In this document: one piece after another, positions 42,375-51,503 of the stretch
Numbering within the stretch: the stretch's first letter is position 1
Layout of the letters: every line of letters starts with the position of its first letter
From: Paenibacillaceae bacterium GAS479
Lineage (GTDB): Bacteria; Bacillota; Bacilli; Paenibacillales; Paenibacillaceae
DNA: 64,000 bases
NCBI GenBank assembly: GCA_900105225.1
Contig: LT629764.1
Span: 508,098 to 572,097 of the forward strand
Reading direction: 5' to 3'
Translations under genes and position numbers: made by a program
Notes under the pieces: model-generated
Told to the model about the DNA's origin: nothing
The model's input: only the letters and a program-made list of their open reading frames with translations
Database searches by the model: none

Positions 42375-42425
42375 AGTGTAACCAATAAATCCGGCAAAAA
42401 AATGAGAACTTCATGGGAAACTGTG
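42375..42425 (-). promoter_or_regulatory. Promoter of solute-binding gene 1 with 16-bp box
   Basis: On the minus strand: box CACAGTTTCCCATGAA (42410-42425), T-rich -35 ATTTTT (42398-42403), 17 bases, -10 TACACT (42375-42380). The box matches the copy upstream of the response regulator at 12 of 16 positions, and the box-to-minus-10 distance is identical. Confidence 0.6.
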
Positions 42426-42448
42426 TGAGGCATACTGTGTGAGGCATA
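42421..42448. repeat. 14-bp tandem duplication
   Basis: CTGTGTGAGGCATA occurs twice in direct succession, overlapping the upstream edge of the 16-bp box. It adds a second CTGTGTG half-site upstream. Confidence 0.75.
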
Positions 42449-42471
42449 CCTCTCCGGTATTAATATGGATT

Positions 42472-43854
42472 CTATTCTTCCAGGTAAAGCGCCACTTTAT
42501 TTTGAATGGATTTAGCGGCATCCTCAGCCGATTTCTGGCCTTCAAAAAACGGTGCAGTTTCATCCTTAATAATGGTTTCGATTTTAGGATCGATAGTGCC
42601 GGAGCGTTTTAGATCCGCCAAAAGTCCTTTTGTCATCTCAACATCCTCAGGAGTCGGTTTGGGCGCGCCTTCCATTTGCTCCATCTCTTTGACTTGCCCG
42701 TCAATCGCTTTTTTGTTGACTGGCAGCCCGCCTAGCTCTCGCGACGACTGCATTTCTTCCGAAAGCAAGAATTGGAGGAACTTCCAAGCTGCCTCTTTCT
42801 TTTCGGACTTATTATTAATGGAAAGCAGAATAGTTGACTTAAAAGAATTCCCTTCGGCTGAGCCACTTTTGGGCGGGGAGAAAATTTGCGGCTGATCAAA
42901 CACCATCTGTCCGAACGTAACCGAAGAAATATTCATAAAAACAGAGGGGAGGAAAGCTTCCTTACGGCTCAATTTCTCGCCGATTTTCACAGCCTTAGAG
43001 ACGCCCCCTGTCATCTGGGGCTCCTGGAATATTTTCTGGTCATAGAAAGATTTGATTTGATTTAGCAGATCAATAAACGTTTTGTCATCGAAGCTTGCTT
43101 TTTTGTCGCTCAAATTAATGAATTTCTCCGCTTCGGCACTGACGCGGTCGATCAGAAGCATATCAGTAGGCATCCACTGCACTGCTGGGTCTCCACCCGC
43201 CTTCGCAAGCTCGCCCATTTTTTCCGCGAACTGCTCCCATGTCCATGCTTTTGGATCAAGATTCATCCCTTCAATCCGCTCTTTATTGCCGAACCAAAGA
43301 CCGGTGGAAACGGCAGGCGTAATTGTGTACAGCTTATCCTTATATTTCAGACTGTCGAATACATTCATGTAATAATCCTCTGCGTTAAGCTTACTCATAT
43401 ATTGAGTTAAGTCAGTCAGCAGGCCCTTATCCGCGTATTTGCTATAGGCCAGTGTATCCACCGCGATAATATCGGAGGCGTTTCCGTTCATTAACTCCGC
43501 GTTAACGGTTGTTACATGCTTCTCAATGGTCGCAGGATCGTAGCCGCCGCGAATGGACGATCTACCCGTACCATCCTGAGGGACGGTATGTGACTCTTTA
43601 ATTTGAATATCGATGTCCGGATTGGCCGCCTCAAACTTCTCTTCGGCCTGTTGCAAGAAACGGTTCGTTGAGACGACCGACATCGTAATGGCCTGTTTCC
43701 CGCCGGAGCCGGAACCAGACATGTTTTTTTGCTCAATATTGGCAGCCGTGTTCCCTCCGTTCGCTCCTCCGCCGGATGAACATGCCGAAAGCGCAAGTAA
43801 CGCCGCGCTTGAACATACGAATATACCTCTTTTGCTCCAGGATTTTGCGTTCAT
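42472..43854 (-). CDS. Extracellular solute-binding lipoprotein, tandem paralogue 2
   Basis: 460 residues, lipobox ALSACS (Cys25), then a Gly/Asn/Ser tether and a family-1-like binding domain with ITMSVVSTNRFLQQAEEKFE, TVNAELMNGNASDIIAVDTLAY and KEAAWKFLQFLLSEEMQ. It shares this pattern throughout with the paralogues on either side, most closely with the next gene upstream. AAAGGATGGG precedes the ATG. It is separated from paralogue 3 by a terminator and has its own promoter with an intact 16-bp box, so it can be expressed independently of the operon. Confidence 0.92.
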   Translation of the reverse strand: MNAKSWSKRGIFVCSSAALLALSACSSGGGANGGNTAANIEQKNMSGSGSGGKQAITMSVVSTNRFLQQAEEKFEAANPDIDIQIKESHTVPQDGTGRSSIRGGYDPATIEKHVTTVNAELMNGNASDIIAVDTLAYSKYADKGLLTDLTQYMSKLNAEDYYMNVFDSLKYKDKLYTITPAVSTGLWFGNKERIEGMNLDPKAWTWEQFAEKMGELAKAGGDPAVQWMPTDMLLIDRVSAEAEKFINLSDKKASFDDKTFIDLLNQIKSFYDQKIFQEPQMTGGVSKAVKIGEKLSRKEAFLPSVFMNISSVTFGQMVFDQPQIFSPPKSGSAEGNSFKSTILLSINNKSEKKEAAWKFLQFLLSEEMQSSRELGGLPVNKKAIDGQVKEMEQMEGAPKPTPEDVEMTKGLLADLKRSGTIDPKIETIIKDETAPFFEGQKSAEDAAKSIQNKVALYLEE

Positions 43855-43909
43855 ACATACCCCATCCTTTCATTATCTAACTATATAGTTCAATTGAGTT
43901 CCTGGAGAT

Positions 43910-43960
43910 ATTCTAGCGAATGATTGCGGTACAAAAATGAAAGCATTGTGGGAAATTGTG
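43910..43960 (-). promoter_or_regulatory. Promoter of solute-binding gene 2 with 16-bp box
   Basis: On the minus strand: box CACAATTTCCCACAAT (43945-43960), -35 ATTTTT (43933-43938), 17 bases, -10 TAGAAT (43910-43915). The box is identical to the one before the response regulator. Confidence 0.7.
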
Positions 43961-43975
43961 GCGCGAACTAGACGA

Positions 43976-44018
43976 TAAAAAGCCGATCCGTGAATGGATC
44001 TCACGAATCGGCCCTTTT
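43976..44018 (-). terminator. Rho-independent terminator after solute-binding gene 3
   Basis: On the minus strand GGCCGATTCGTGA pairs with TTCACGGATCGGC and is followed by TTTTTATC. Confidence 0.8.
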
Positions 44019-44025
44019 CAAACAT

Positions 44026-45420
44026 CTATTCTTCCATATACAGCGTAACTTTGTTTTGCAGCGATTTGGCAACTTCCTCGGCTGACTTTTCGCCTTTAAA
44101 GAACAGTGCCGTTTCTTCTCTCACAATATCGTTGATTTTAGGCTCGATGCCGCCAAAACGTTGCAGCTTCGACAAAATTCCCTTCGCTTTTTCAGCTAGC
44201 TCCGGTGTTAACGCATTCTCCTTCGCCTTTGTCGAAGCATCGATTTGGGACTCCGCCGCTTTTTTATTGACCGGCAGCCCTCCAAGATCCGGTGCGGTCT
44301 GCATTTCCTCCGACAGAAGGAATTGCAGGAAATCCCAGGCTCCATCTTTATTTTTCGACTTTTCGTTCATCGCAAGCAACATGCCGGCTGTAAACGAGCC
44401 GCCCTTGCTGCCGTCCTCGCTAGGCGGAGCAAAAAGTTCCGGCTTTTCAAACACCATCTGTCCAAAGTTAAGCGAATCAAACCTCTGAAGCTTCAAATTA
44501 ATAAAGGCTTCTTTCATCTTCATGCTTTCGCCCATTTTGATAGCTCTGCCCACGCCTGATTTGTTTTGCTCGGGCTCTTGAATAATTTTGTCGTCATAAT
44601 AAGCCTTGATTTCATTCAGCAAAGCGATGAATTCAGGACTGTCGAAGCCGGCTTTCTTTTCGTCCCAATTAATATACTGCTCCAGGTTTTCCCCGATTCG
44701 ATCGCCCAGCAGCATCTCCGGCGGAGTGTACCCCACGATAGGATCACCGCCTTGTTTGGCAAGCTCGCCCAGCTTTTCGGAAAATTGCGCCCAGGTCCAT
44801 GAATTCGGATCAAGCTTTAAATCCTTAATGCGATCCGTATTGCCAAACCATTGGTTCGTCACTACGTTTGGAGCAATGGCATAAAGGCCGTCCTTGTATT
44901 TGAGCGCATCAAAAATATTCATGTAATAGTCTTCTTCATTAAAACCTTTTTCTTTATTCATGTAAGCCTGCAAATTGGCGAGCAGCTTTTTATCCGCATA
45001 CTTGGCATATGCGAGCGTGTCCACCATGATGAGGTCGGAGGCGTTCCCGTTCATCAGCTCCGCATTGACCGTCGCCACATGCTTCTCAACCGCTGCCGGA
45101 TCATAGCCGAATGCGTACATCGTCATCGTACCCTCTTGTTGCGGGGGAACGTAGGATTGTTTCAGCTCGATTTTAACGCCTGGATTGGCTGCCTCATACT
45201 TCTCTTTCGCTAGCTCCAAAAAACGGTTGGAAGTGACGACCGATACGGTAATGACTTTTGAACCCGATTCATTTCCGCCAGAGTTCTGCTCTCCGCTTGT
45301 TCCATTGTTCGAGGAGCCGGAAGCCGGGGTGTTTGCCCCAGAGCTGCAAGCCGACAAAGCAATCGCACTCGCCATAAAACAGAGGGCCAATCCTTTTTTT
45401 CTATTCGCTTTAATGTTCAA
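44026..45420 (-). CDS. Extracellular solute-binding lipoprotein, tandem paralogue 3
   Basis: 464 residues. I use the TTG at 45420, with AAAGGA eight bases upstream; an ATG at 45429 is inside that ribosome site. Lipobox ALSACS (Cys25). Family stretches are ITVSVVTSNRFLELAKEKYE, ATVNAELMNGNASDLIMVDT and DGAWDFLQFLLSEEMQTAPD. It overlaps the end of the MacB-like gene by 11 bases, so it is the last gene of the two-component/transport operon, and a terminator follows. Confidence 0.92.
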   Translation of the reverse strand: MNIKANRKKGLALCFMASAIALSACSSGANTPASGSSNNGTSGEQNSGGNESGSKVITVSVVTSNRFLELAKEKYEAANPGVKIELKQSYVPPQQEGTMTMYAFGYDPAAVEKHVATVNAELMNGNASDLIMVDTLAYAKYADKKLLANLQAYMNKEKGFNEEDYYMNIFDALKYKDGLYAIAPNVVTNQWFGNTDRIKDLKLDPNSWTWAQFSEKLGELAKQGGDPIVGYTPPEMLLGDRIGENLEQYINWDEKKAGFDSPEFIALLNEIKAYYDDKIIQEPEQNKSGVGRAIKMGESMKMKEAFINLKLQRFDSLNFGQMVFEKPELFAPPSEDGSKGGSFTAGMLLAMNEKSKNKDGAWDFLQFLLSEEMQTAPDLGGLPVNKKAAESQIDASTKAKENALTPELAEKAKGILSKLQRFGGIEPKINDIVREETALFFKGEKSAEEVAKSLQNKVTLYMEE

Positions 45421-46786
45421 AATAATCATCCTTTCGAGTTGGTTGTTGATAAGCCACTACGAACAAACAAAATCCGAATATCGCGATCCACAAGCCTGGA
45501 GAAATAAACTGCGGCAGACCAAAAAGCAGCAGCGCCAAACCAAGCGCCAAATAACAAACGGTGATACAGAAGAACAAACGGATAAAGCGGTCCTTCAGCG
45601 GGAGTGCAGTGATGCGCCATTCGCGAATTCCGAGCAAGAATAAGGGCAGACCGAGCAGCAGGCCAGACGCAGTAACGATTGGAATATATGAATTAAGCCT
45701 GTTCTCCATTAATTGATAAGGAAGAATTTGCGAGAAGAAAGGCGGCTGCTCCTGCCAATGCTGGAACAACTTCTTTCTAAAAAAGCTTAAATCAATCCAC
45801 CGGTCAGGAATAAATTCAGCCGGGATGAAAGGTGAGAACCGGGCGAGCAGAACCAGACCGCCCGCGCTGACGCCAATCGCAATTAATACCAACACTTGCT
45901 TCAGCATATAAAGCCTTTCTCGTTTCATGACCTCTTCGGAATCCCCGACCTGCAGCGCCGACTTCATCCGACCGTAAGTGCTGCCGGCTACCCTGCGCAT
46001 CCAGATCAAGCCCAGCACAAGAACGATTAACCCCATGAGTGCCGGAAGCAAGCGCGGGAGTTGTTGGATCAGCCGGAAGCTTTTCTCGCCTATGCCGACT
46101 TTATATACTTGTAGAGGCAGTTTAAGATCCATCAGCGTTTTATTCACTTCCAGCTCACCGTTTAACAGCGCATCGCTGGACGCCTCGAGCAAAATCGTCC
46201 CTACCCGCGACTCCGGATTTAAATCGGCAAACATGCTAGAGGGTAGGAGAACCTCCGGTTTGGCGCCATTGGTCATCCATTCCATCAGGTTATTCTCGGA
46301 ACGATAAATGCCGATGATTCGAAGCTTCTTGTTCAGAATGGATATTTCTTTGCCTAATACATCCGTCGAACCGAACAGGTAGTCGGCCAGCCTGTCGCTT
46401 ATGACAACGACCTGATCTCTTCTTTCCATCGAACCTTGCGAAATCATGTTGCCTTTTTCCAGCAAAATGGACGTGAAATCGGTATACTCACCCCCGATTC
46501 CGGCAGCCTCGACCTCCCTTTGGCGATTGCCCGCCTTTAAGGAAAGTCTACCTTTCATGGAATAAGCCGCGCTTCCTTTCCAGGCCTCAATCAGCTTGTT
46601 CGCTTCTTGGTCGGTAAAACCGGCAGTCCCGCTTGGGCTAGGAACAGAGTCCGCCTTAAGAGTAAATCGTTCGGAGCCGACCGTTCCGCCCGACTGCTGC
46701 CATGCCATGACGGCGGCTTCGGAAAACACGCTGCTGAAGCTCATCAGCAGCATGCCGATGGCCACCAAAAAGGTAGCTAAGCGCAT
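45410..46786 (-). CDS. MacB-like ABC transporter permease (MacB periplasmic core domain)
   Basis: About 458 residues. One N-terminal membrane helix, then an extracytoplasmic MacB_PCD-type domain (GFTDQEANKLIEAW, GGEYTDFTSILLEKGNMIS, VISDRLADYLFGSTDVLGKE, LRIIGIYRSE), then several helices near the C-terminus in place of a standard FtsX block. No ATPase gene is nearby. MacB-type permeases transmit mechanical force rather than form a channel. With the HlyD-like adaptor one gene upstream it could move or present a surface molecule. The ATG at 46786 has GGAG eight bases upstream and follows the adaptor stop by five bases. Confidence 0.8.
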   Translation of the reverse strand: MRLATFLVAIGMLLMSFSSVFSEAAVMAWQQSGGTVGSERFTLKADSVPSPSGTAGFTDQEANKLIEAWKGSAAYSMKGRLSLKAGNRQREVEAAGIGGEYTDFTSILLEKGNMISQGSMERRDQVVVISDRLADYLFGSTDVLGKEISILNKKLRIIGIYRSENNLMEWMTNGAKPEVLLPSSMFADLNPESRVGTILLEASSDALLNGELEVNKTLMDLKLPLQVYKVGIGEKSFRLIQQLPRLLPALMGLIVLVLGLIWMRRVAGSTYGRMKSALQVGDSEEVMKRERLYMLKQVLVLIAIGVSAGGLVLLARFSPFIPAEFIPDRWIDLSFFRKKLFQHWQEQPPFFSQILPYQLMENRLNSYIPIVTASGLLLGLPLFLLGIREWRITALPLKDRFIRLFFCITVCYLALGLALLLFGLPQFISPGLWIAIFGFCLFVVAYQQPTRKDDYFEH

Positions 46787-46791
46787 TGTCC

Positions 46792-47994
46792 TCACTCCGA
46801 TCCATTGTCCTCTTCGTTGGATACCAGTACCCTCTTGCCCTCTGCGACCGGTTTGTTGCTAGAAGTGACGACAAAGTCGGCCGGGCTGACCCCTTCTTTG
46901 ACCTCCGTAAATTCAGCATCAGATTTCTCAACGGTCAGCTTTACTTTACGAATATAGTATTCCTTGCCAAGTGAGCCTTCTTTTTCGGAAACAACGTAGA
47001 CAAATTTTCCGTCTTCATTGCTTTCCCGAATGGCGCTGTTTGGAACGAGGATCTTTGCTTCTTCCTCCGAACCTGCCTTTTTTGACCATTCGAAGTCCCC
47101 TGCCTCACCTCCTTGAAGCCTCTTGTCTTTAATGACTGCGCCTATCTCTTTTCCGTCGGTATTTTCCTGCTGCCCTCCGCCTGGAGAGTTCTGCCCATCC
47201 CCCTGCTTGTCAGGCTTTTTCGTATCAATGGACTTGATTTTAACCTCGATTACAGCATCGTCCAGACTTGGAAACTTAATTTTAATGATGTCTCCGGCTT
47301 TCAAATATTTCGCTTGTTCATTGGTTACATTCGCCTTGTATTCCAAGCTTGTCGCCGCTTTTTTGAGACTGGCAACGGCAGTGCCGGGGGCGACAGTCGC
47401 GCCTACTGCAGCGAGAACTTCCGTAACAACGCCTTCCTCTGTAGAGGTCAGCACCGAATACTTGCTGATTTCTTCGCGGAGCCGGTCGATTTTGCGTTTT
47501 TGAGCGTCGAGATCAAGCTGAGCGCTCTCCATATCGCGCCGAAATCCGGCTGCCAGCTTGTCATCATAAATCAGTTTTGCTTCCTTGTAGCTCGTTTGCA
47601 GCTTTTCCAGAGCAATCTGCTGCTTCTCGTAGTTCAACTCCTCCGCCTCAATCTGCTCTTCCGTATCCGATGTATCGAAGCGGACGAGCACCTGGCCCTT
47701 TTTGACTTTGTCGCCGACTTTCACTTCCACTTCTTCCACTGGCCATGAGCCATGCTCCGACATCACTTTGACCTCTTCCGCCGTTTCCACCGTGCCGGAA
47801 CCGTTAACTTTAAAGGTCAAGCCGCCGAAGGACGGCCTTTCGGCCGAAACTCTAGGCAGAGAGTATTCAAGAATGGTATTTGAAAATAGCGTCAGCACGA
47901 TCATCATCAAAATGAAGGCGATTATCATTCCGCCTGTTTTTCTCTTTTTTGACTTGCCGGAGGATCTCTCTTCAGTTGGGACTGCTGCTTCCAT
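46792..47994 (-). CDS. HlyD/MFP-type periplasmic adaptor protein
   Basis: 400 residues. N-terminal membrane anchor (MIIAFILMMIVLTLFSN), lipoyl-like half motifs (EEVEVKVGDKVKKGQVLVRFD and TSTEEGVVTEVLAAVGATVAPG), a coiled-coil hairpin between them (EAEELNYEKQQIALEKLQTS) and a beta-barrel domain. These adaptors link MacB- or RND-type pumps to the outside; in Gram-positives they sit over FtsX-like permeases. GGAG precedes the ATG. A Gly/Gln/Pro-rich loop (GDGQNSPGGGQQENTDG) is inserted in the barrel region. Confidence 0.87.
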   Translation of the reverse strand: MEAAVPTEERSSGKSKKRKTGGMIIAFILMMIVLTLFSNTILEYSLPRVSAERPSFGGLTFKVNGSGTVETAEEVKVMSEHGSWPVEEVEVKVGDKVKKGQVLVRFDTSDTEEQIEAEELNYEKQQIALEKLQTSYKEAKLIYDDKLAAGFRRDMESAQLDLDAQKRKIDRLREEISKYSVLTSTEEGVVTEVLAAVGATVAPGTAVASLKKAATSLEYKANVTNEQAKYLKAGDIIKIKFPSLDDAVIEVKIKSIDTKKPDKQGDGQNSPGGGQQENTDGKEIGAVIKDKRLQGGEAGDFEWSKKAGSEEEAKILVPNSAIRESNEDGKFVYVVSEKEGSLGKEYYIRKVKLTVEKSDAEFTEVKEGVSPADFVVTSSNKPVAEGKRVLVSNEEDNGSE

Positions 47995-48008
47995 ATCGAT
48001 TCTCCTTT

Positions 48009-48935
48009 CTATCCTTTAACGCCTGATAGCTGTACGCCCTCGACTAGCTCTTTCTCCGCGTGGAGCATAAGCAGTATCGCAGGCAGCATGTAGATGACCG
48101 ATGCTGCAAAAGCCAATCCGATATCATCCTCGCTAATATAAGCGAGATATACGGATAAAGGCTGTTTGATGGCATCCTTCAGAAAGATCAGCGGCTGCTC
48201 GACCATGTTCCAGTTGTCGATGAAAGCCAGCACCGCAAGTGCGGCCATGCCGGAGCGGCACATGGGGAGCACGATCATAAGCAAGATTTTTATATGTCCC
48301 GCACCGTCCATGCGGGCCGCTTCAATATAGCTGTAGGGGACGACCTGCATAAACTGCCGCATGAGGAACACGCCGAATGCGCTGAATATGCCGGGTAAAA
48401 TGATCGACCAGTCCGTGTTAAGCAGACCGAGCGAATTCGCCATAATGTAGTTAGGCACCAGCGTAACTTGAAACGGCATCAGCATGACGACGATATAAGC
48501 GAAAAATAGCGGCTCTCGCAAGCGGAATCGGAGCTGGGAAAAGGCGTAGGCCGCAAGCACCGATACGACGACCTGCCCGGCTACAATGGGTACCGTCAGC
48601 TTCATTGAATTCCAAAACAAGAGCAGAAATTGCGGCTGTGCAAGCAAAATGTCATAGTAGGCGTTTAACGTCGCTTTGGACGGAATTAGCTTTAACTCGA
48701 CATACTTGCTCTCTTCCCCGATTTGATCCTTTTTTTCTTGGTCTTCTTCGTCAGAGCTTTTAATAACCGGCTTCAATTCGGTTTTTATTTCATCGGGCGT
48801 TTTGAATGAATGGATCGTTGTCATCGCGATCGGAAAAACAAAGATGACGACAAGAAGAGCTAAAAACGCTGTTAGCACTCCTTTATATAGTTTGCTGCCA
48901 AATTTACCACGCAGCATTCCTCTACCGGATTCCAT
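48009..48935 (-). CDS. Carbohydrate ABC transporter permease (MalG type)
   Basis: 308 residues with six helices and the EAA loop EAARMDGAGHIKILLMIVLP. A charged extracytoplasmic insert (IKSSDEEDQEKKDQIGEESK) between helices 1 and 2 is unusual for the family. GGAAAGGAG precedes the ATG. Its first codons and upstream region are part of a 161-bp tandem duplication. Confidence 0.92.
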   Translation of the reverse strand: MESGRGMLRGKFGSKLYKGVLTAFLALLVVIFVFPIAMTTIHSFKTPDEIKTELKPVIKSSDEEDQEKKDQIGEESKYVELKLIPSKATLNAYYDILLAQPQFLLLFWNSMKLTVPIVAGQVVVSVLAAYAFSQLRFRLREPLFFAYIVVMLMPFQVTLVPNYIMANSLGLLNTDWSIILPGIFSAFGVFLMRQFMQVVPYSYIEAARMDGAGHIKILLMIVLPMCRSGMAALAVLAFIDNWNMVEQPLIFLKDAIKQPLSVYLAYISEDDIGLAFAASVIYMLPAILLMLHAEKELVEGVQLSGVKG

Positions 48936-49246
48936 TGGGATCCACTCTCCTTTCCTCTGCTTCGAATAGCCCGTTTATAACCAACGATTGAAACGGCGTT
49001 CTACGCTAAACAGGACAAGAACCATAACAACAATTGCGCTTGCCATTAAAAACGCCGCGGAAGTCATTTTCTGATAATCAAGTTGCCGGATTCCATTGGG
49101 ATCCACTCTCCTTTCCTCTGCTTCGAATAGCCCGTTTATAACCAACGATTGAAACGGCGTTCTACACTAAACAGGACAAGAACCATAACAACAATTGCGC
49201 TTGCCATTAAAAACGCCGCGGAAGTCATTTTCTGATAATCAAGTTG
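48925..49246. repeat. 161-bp tandem duplication between permease genes
   Basis: Copy A is 48925-49085 and copy B 49086-49246, with one internal mismatch (CTACGCTAAA against CTACACTAAA) before they diverge at the edge. Each copy holds the last codons of the upstream permease, its TAA, the spacer with GGAAAGGAG and the first codons of the downstream permease. The near-identity points to a recent event. Confidence 0.92.
49064..49096 (-). CDS. 10-codon leader frame created by the duplication
   Basis: The spare start ATGGAATCCGG with its ribosome site now reads into the duplicated 3' end of the other permease gene and stops at TGA, giving MESGNLIIRK. It is not a conserved gene but is likely translated, and could change translation of the permease gene about 130 bases downstream. 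Confidence 0.4.
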   Translation of the reverse strand: MESGNLIIRK

Positions 49247-50026
49247 CTGGAACATATTGTTCATAAAATGCTGGAGCATGTACAAGCTCTGATGCGGGTA
49301 AGGCCCTGCAAGCATGTAAGTTTCGCGGAATACTTTGAAGGAATTAATAATGGACATGATGAACACAAAAAACGTGGTGGGGGTCAAATAAATGATCGTA
49401 ATCGAGCGCCATTGACGCCATTTTCCCGCTCCGTCGATCCGAGCCGCTTCATAGAGATGTTCCGGCACGTTTTGCAATCCGGCCAAAAAGAGCAGCATAT
49501 TGTATCCGACGTTTTTCCAAATATAGATCAGAATTGCAATATACAGCGCCGAACCGCTGTCCAGCCAATCCACCGGCGCCATGCCCCATGCTTCCAGCCA
49601 GCCGTTCAGCGTCCCATTCCGTTCGAAGAAAATTTGCCAGATCAGTACGACGGATGCGACCGGTATGACGAGCGGCGAAATGAAGGATAAGCGGAACCAG
49701 CGCTGCCCGTATACTTTTCCGTTCAGCATGCTGGCCAGCGTCAAGGACAGGATCATGTTAATCGGAACGCATAGAGCGGTGAACAGGAATGAATTCCAAA
49801 GCGCTCTTTTAAAGGAATTGTTGCTCAGCAGATCAATGTAGTTGCGGATGCCGACCAACTTTCCGTCGATCGGCGTATCCACAAGCGAGTAGTAAAAGCC
49901 AATCCCGAAAGGCAGGAAAAAAAACAACGCTACTCCTGCCAAGCTCGGAATTAAAAACAAGGCGGCATACAATCCGTCAGAGCGGAATATCCGCAGGAAA
50001 CGGCGGCCGAAATTAGTTTTTTCCAT
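49136..50026 (-). CDS. Carbohydrate ABC transporter permease (MalF type)
   Basis: 296 residues, six helices, EAA loop EAARIDGAGKWRQWRSITIIYL. Starts inside the end of the histidine kinase gene (14-base overlap) with GGAGGAGG upstream. Forms the importer with the MalG-type gene downstream; solute-binding proteins are encoded 4-9 kb further along. No ATPase gene in the cluster. Confidence 0.92.
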   Translation of the reverse strand: MEKTNFGRRFLRIFRSDGLYAALFLIPSLAGVALFFFLPFGIGFYYSLVDTPIDGKLVGIRNYIDLLSNNSFKRALWNSFLFTALCVPINMILSLTLASMLNGKVYGQRWFRLSFISPLVIPVASVVLIWQIFFERNGTLNGWLEAWGMAPVDWLDSGSALYIAILIYIWKNVGYNMLLFLAGLQNVPEHLYEAARIDGAGKWRQWRSITIIYLTPTTFFVFIMSIINSFKVFRETYMLAGPYPHQSLYMLQHFMNNMFQQLDYQKMTSAAFLMASAIVVMVLVLFSVERRFNRWL

Positions 50027-51503
50027 CGGATGGTTCCTCCTCCGGCAGCGCTATCCTGAAAGCAACCCCGGTCTGTTTATTCACGACTTCAATTTGCGCG
50101 CCGATGCTGTTCAGTATTTGTTTGACAATGGCCAATCCAAGCCCGAATTTGCCGTACGGCCCTGTGCGGAAAGTGTTGAACATATTGGTCAGCATCGACT
50201 CTTCCACCTGCGGACCGTCATTGTATATTTCAACCGTCATCGACCGGGGGCCGCTTCCTTTTTCCGCAGTAATTCTAATTTCCTTAGAAGCATAACGGAT
50301 GGCATTATCGATAATGTTCTCAAAAACAACCTTCCACTGCTCTCTGCTGCCCTGAATGGTCCATGCCGGCAAATCGACCGTCCACTCCAGATTCGCCCTT
50401 TTATAACGGAGACGCTGCACGACGTCCTCCAGCACTTCCTTGATTTCCAGTGGCTTCATCTCAGATTTGCGGGTCGTCGACGTGACATATTGCAGCCGGT
50501 TAAGCCGCAGTAGGCTGTGAATCTGTTCATCTAGCCGATCCGATTCCGAAATGATCGTTTCAATACTGCTTTCCAGGGAGCCCTTCGGATAGATCCCTTC
50601 TTTAATGGAATGAGCATAGCTGTGGATGACCATCACGGGCGTTTTCAGCTCGTGGGAAGTATGCTGCAAATACGATTGCTGCGCCTGATCCTGCTGCACG
50701 AGCCGCTGACGCATCGTTTCAAACGCTTTGGCCAGCCGTCCGATTTCGTCCCTTCGCTCAAGCTCAAACGGCTCATGCCAGTCGCGCTCCGAAATGCGTG
50801 TCATCTGTTTTTCCATTTCGTTAATCGGCTTGGACAAATAGCGGGACAGCCAAAGGCATGGCAGCCAGCATAACAACATGAGCGCAATGAGCAGCCAAAT
50901 CAGATTTTTGAACAGGGCTCCTGCCTGCTCGTTCCGGTAGCTCCCCCATGTGTAAGAAATCAGCGATTCCTCACTGTTTCCATTGCTTTTATTAATGATG
51001 TAAAAAAGCGTCTGCCCTGCTACTTTGCCTTCATAGGTTGCCACAGTCTCCTTTTGCGCCAAGGTTTGCTGTGATATCTGATTGTACATCGATTGAGGCA
51101 GCTCGGCTGTAGTCGAAAACAAAAGATAGATAGATCTATCCTTATAATAGAGATGCCGTATATCTGGCCCAGTTATTCTAGTCGCTGCGACGTTAGTTGT
51201 GCTCCGTCCGGGACTGGTCGGAGCGGCGTTTGGGGAGCTGGAATCCTCCGTGGGAACTCTCGGAACCGCCGCAACAATGGAAGCACTTCCGTTATCCTCA
51301 GTTTTTGTCAATAAAATCCCATTGTCCGGATCAAAGGTCGAATTTTCAAAAGGCTGCTGCGAATCTTCAATCATGCCGTAAATCTGGCCGGTGAAAAAGT
51401 CTCTTAACATCGTTGGAAGCACCGAGGATACGGCTATGAACAGACATAACAGCACCGCTGCAAAAACCGCCCAGATCTTGACTGCCATTGGCCAATTTTT
51501 CAT
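50013..51503 (-). CDS. Sensor histidine kinase
   Basis: 496 residues. TM1 about 8-30, an extracytoplasmic domain of about 165 residues containing a Pro/Ser/Thr-rich stretch (EDSSSPNAAPTSPGRSTT), TM2 about 198-219, HAMP, then HisKA with the phosphorylated His284 (HTSHELKTPVMVI) and HATPase_c with ENIIDNAIRYA, YNDGPQV and GKFGLGLAIVKQIL. Partner of the response regulator, whose stop overlaps its ATG (ATGA). The signal is unknown; genetic linkage suggests that it senses a sugar, perhaps through one of the paralogous binding lipoproteins. Confidence 0.94.
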   Translation of the reverse strand: MKNWPMAVKIWAVFAAVLLCLFIAVSSVLPTMLRDFFTGQIYGMIEDSQQPFENSTFDPDNGILLTKTEDNGSASIVAAVPRVPTEDSSSPNAAPTSPGRSTTNVAATRITGPDIRHLYYKDRSIYLLFSTTAELPQSMYNQISQQTLAQKETVATYEGKVAGQTLFYIINKSNGNSEESLISYTWGSYRNEQAGALFKNLIWLLIALMLLCWLPCLWLSRYLSKPINEMEKQMTRISERDWHEPFELERRDEIGRLAKAFETMRQRLVQQDQAQQSYLQHTSHELKTPVMVIHSYAHSIKEGIYPKGSLESSIETIISESDRLDEQIHSLLRLNRLQYVTSTTRKSEMKPLEIKEVLEDVVQRLRYKRANLEWTVDLPAWTIQGSREQWKVVFENIIDNAIRYASKEIRITAEKGSGPRSMTVEIYNDGPQVEESMLTNMFNTFRTGPYGKFGLGLAIVKQILNSIGAQIEVVNKQTGVAFRIALPEEEPSDGKN

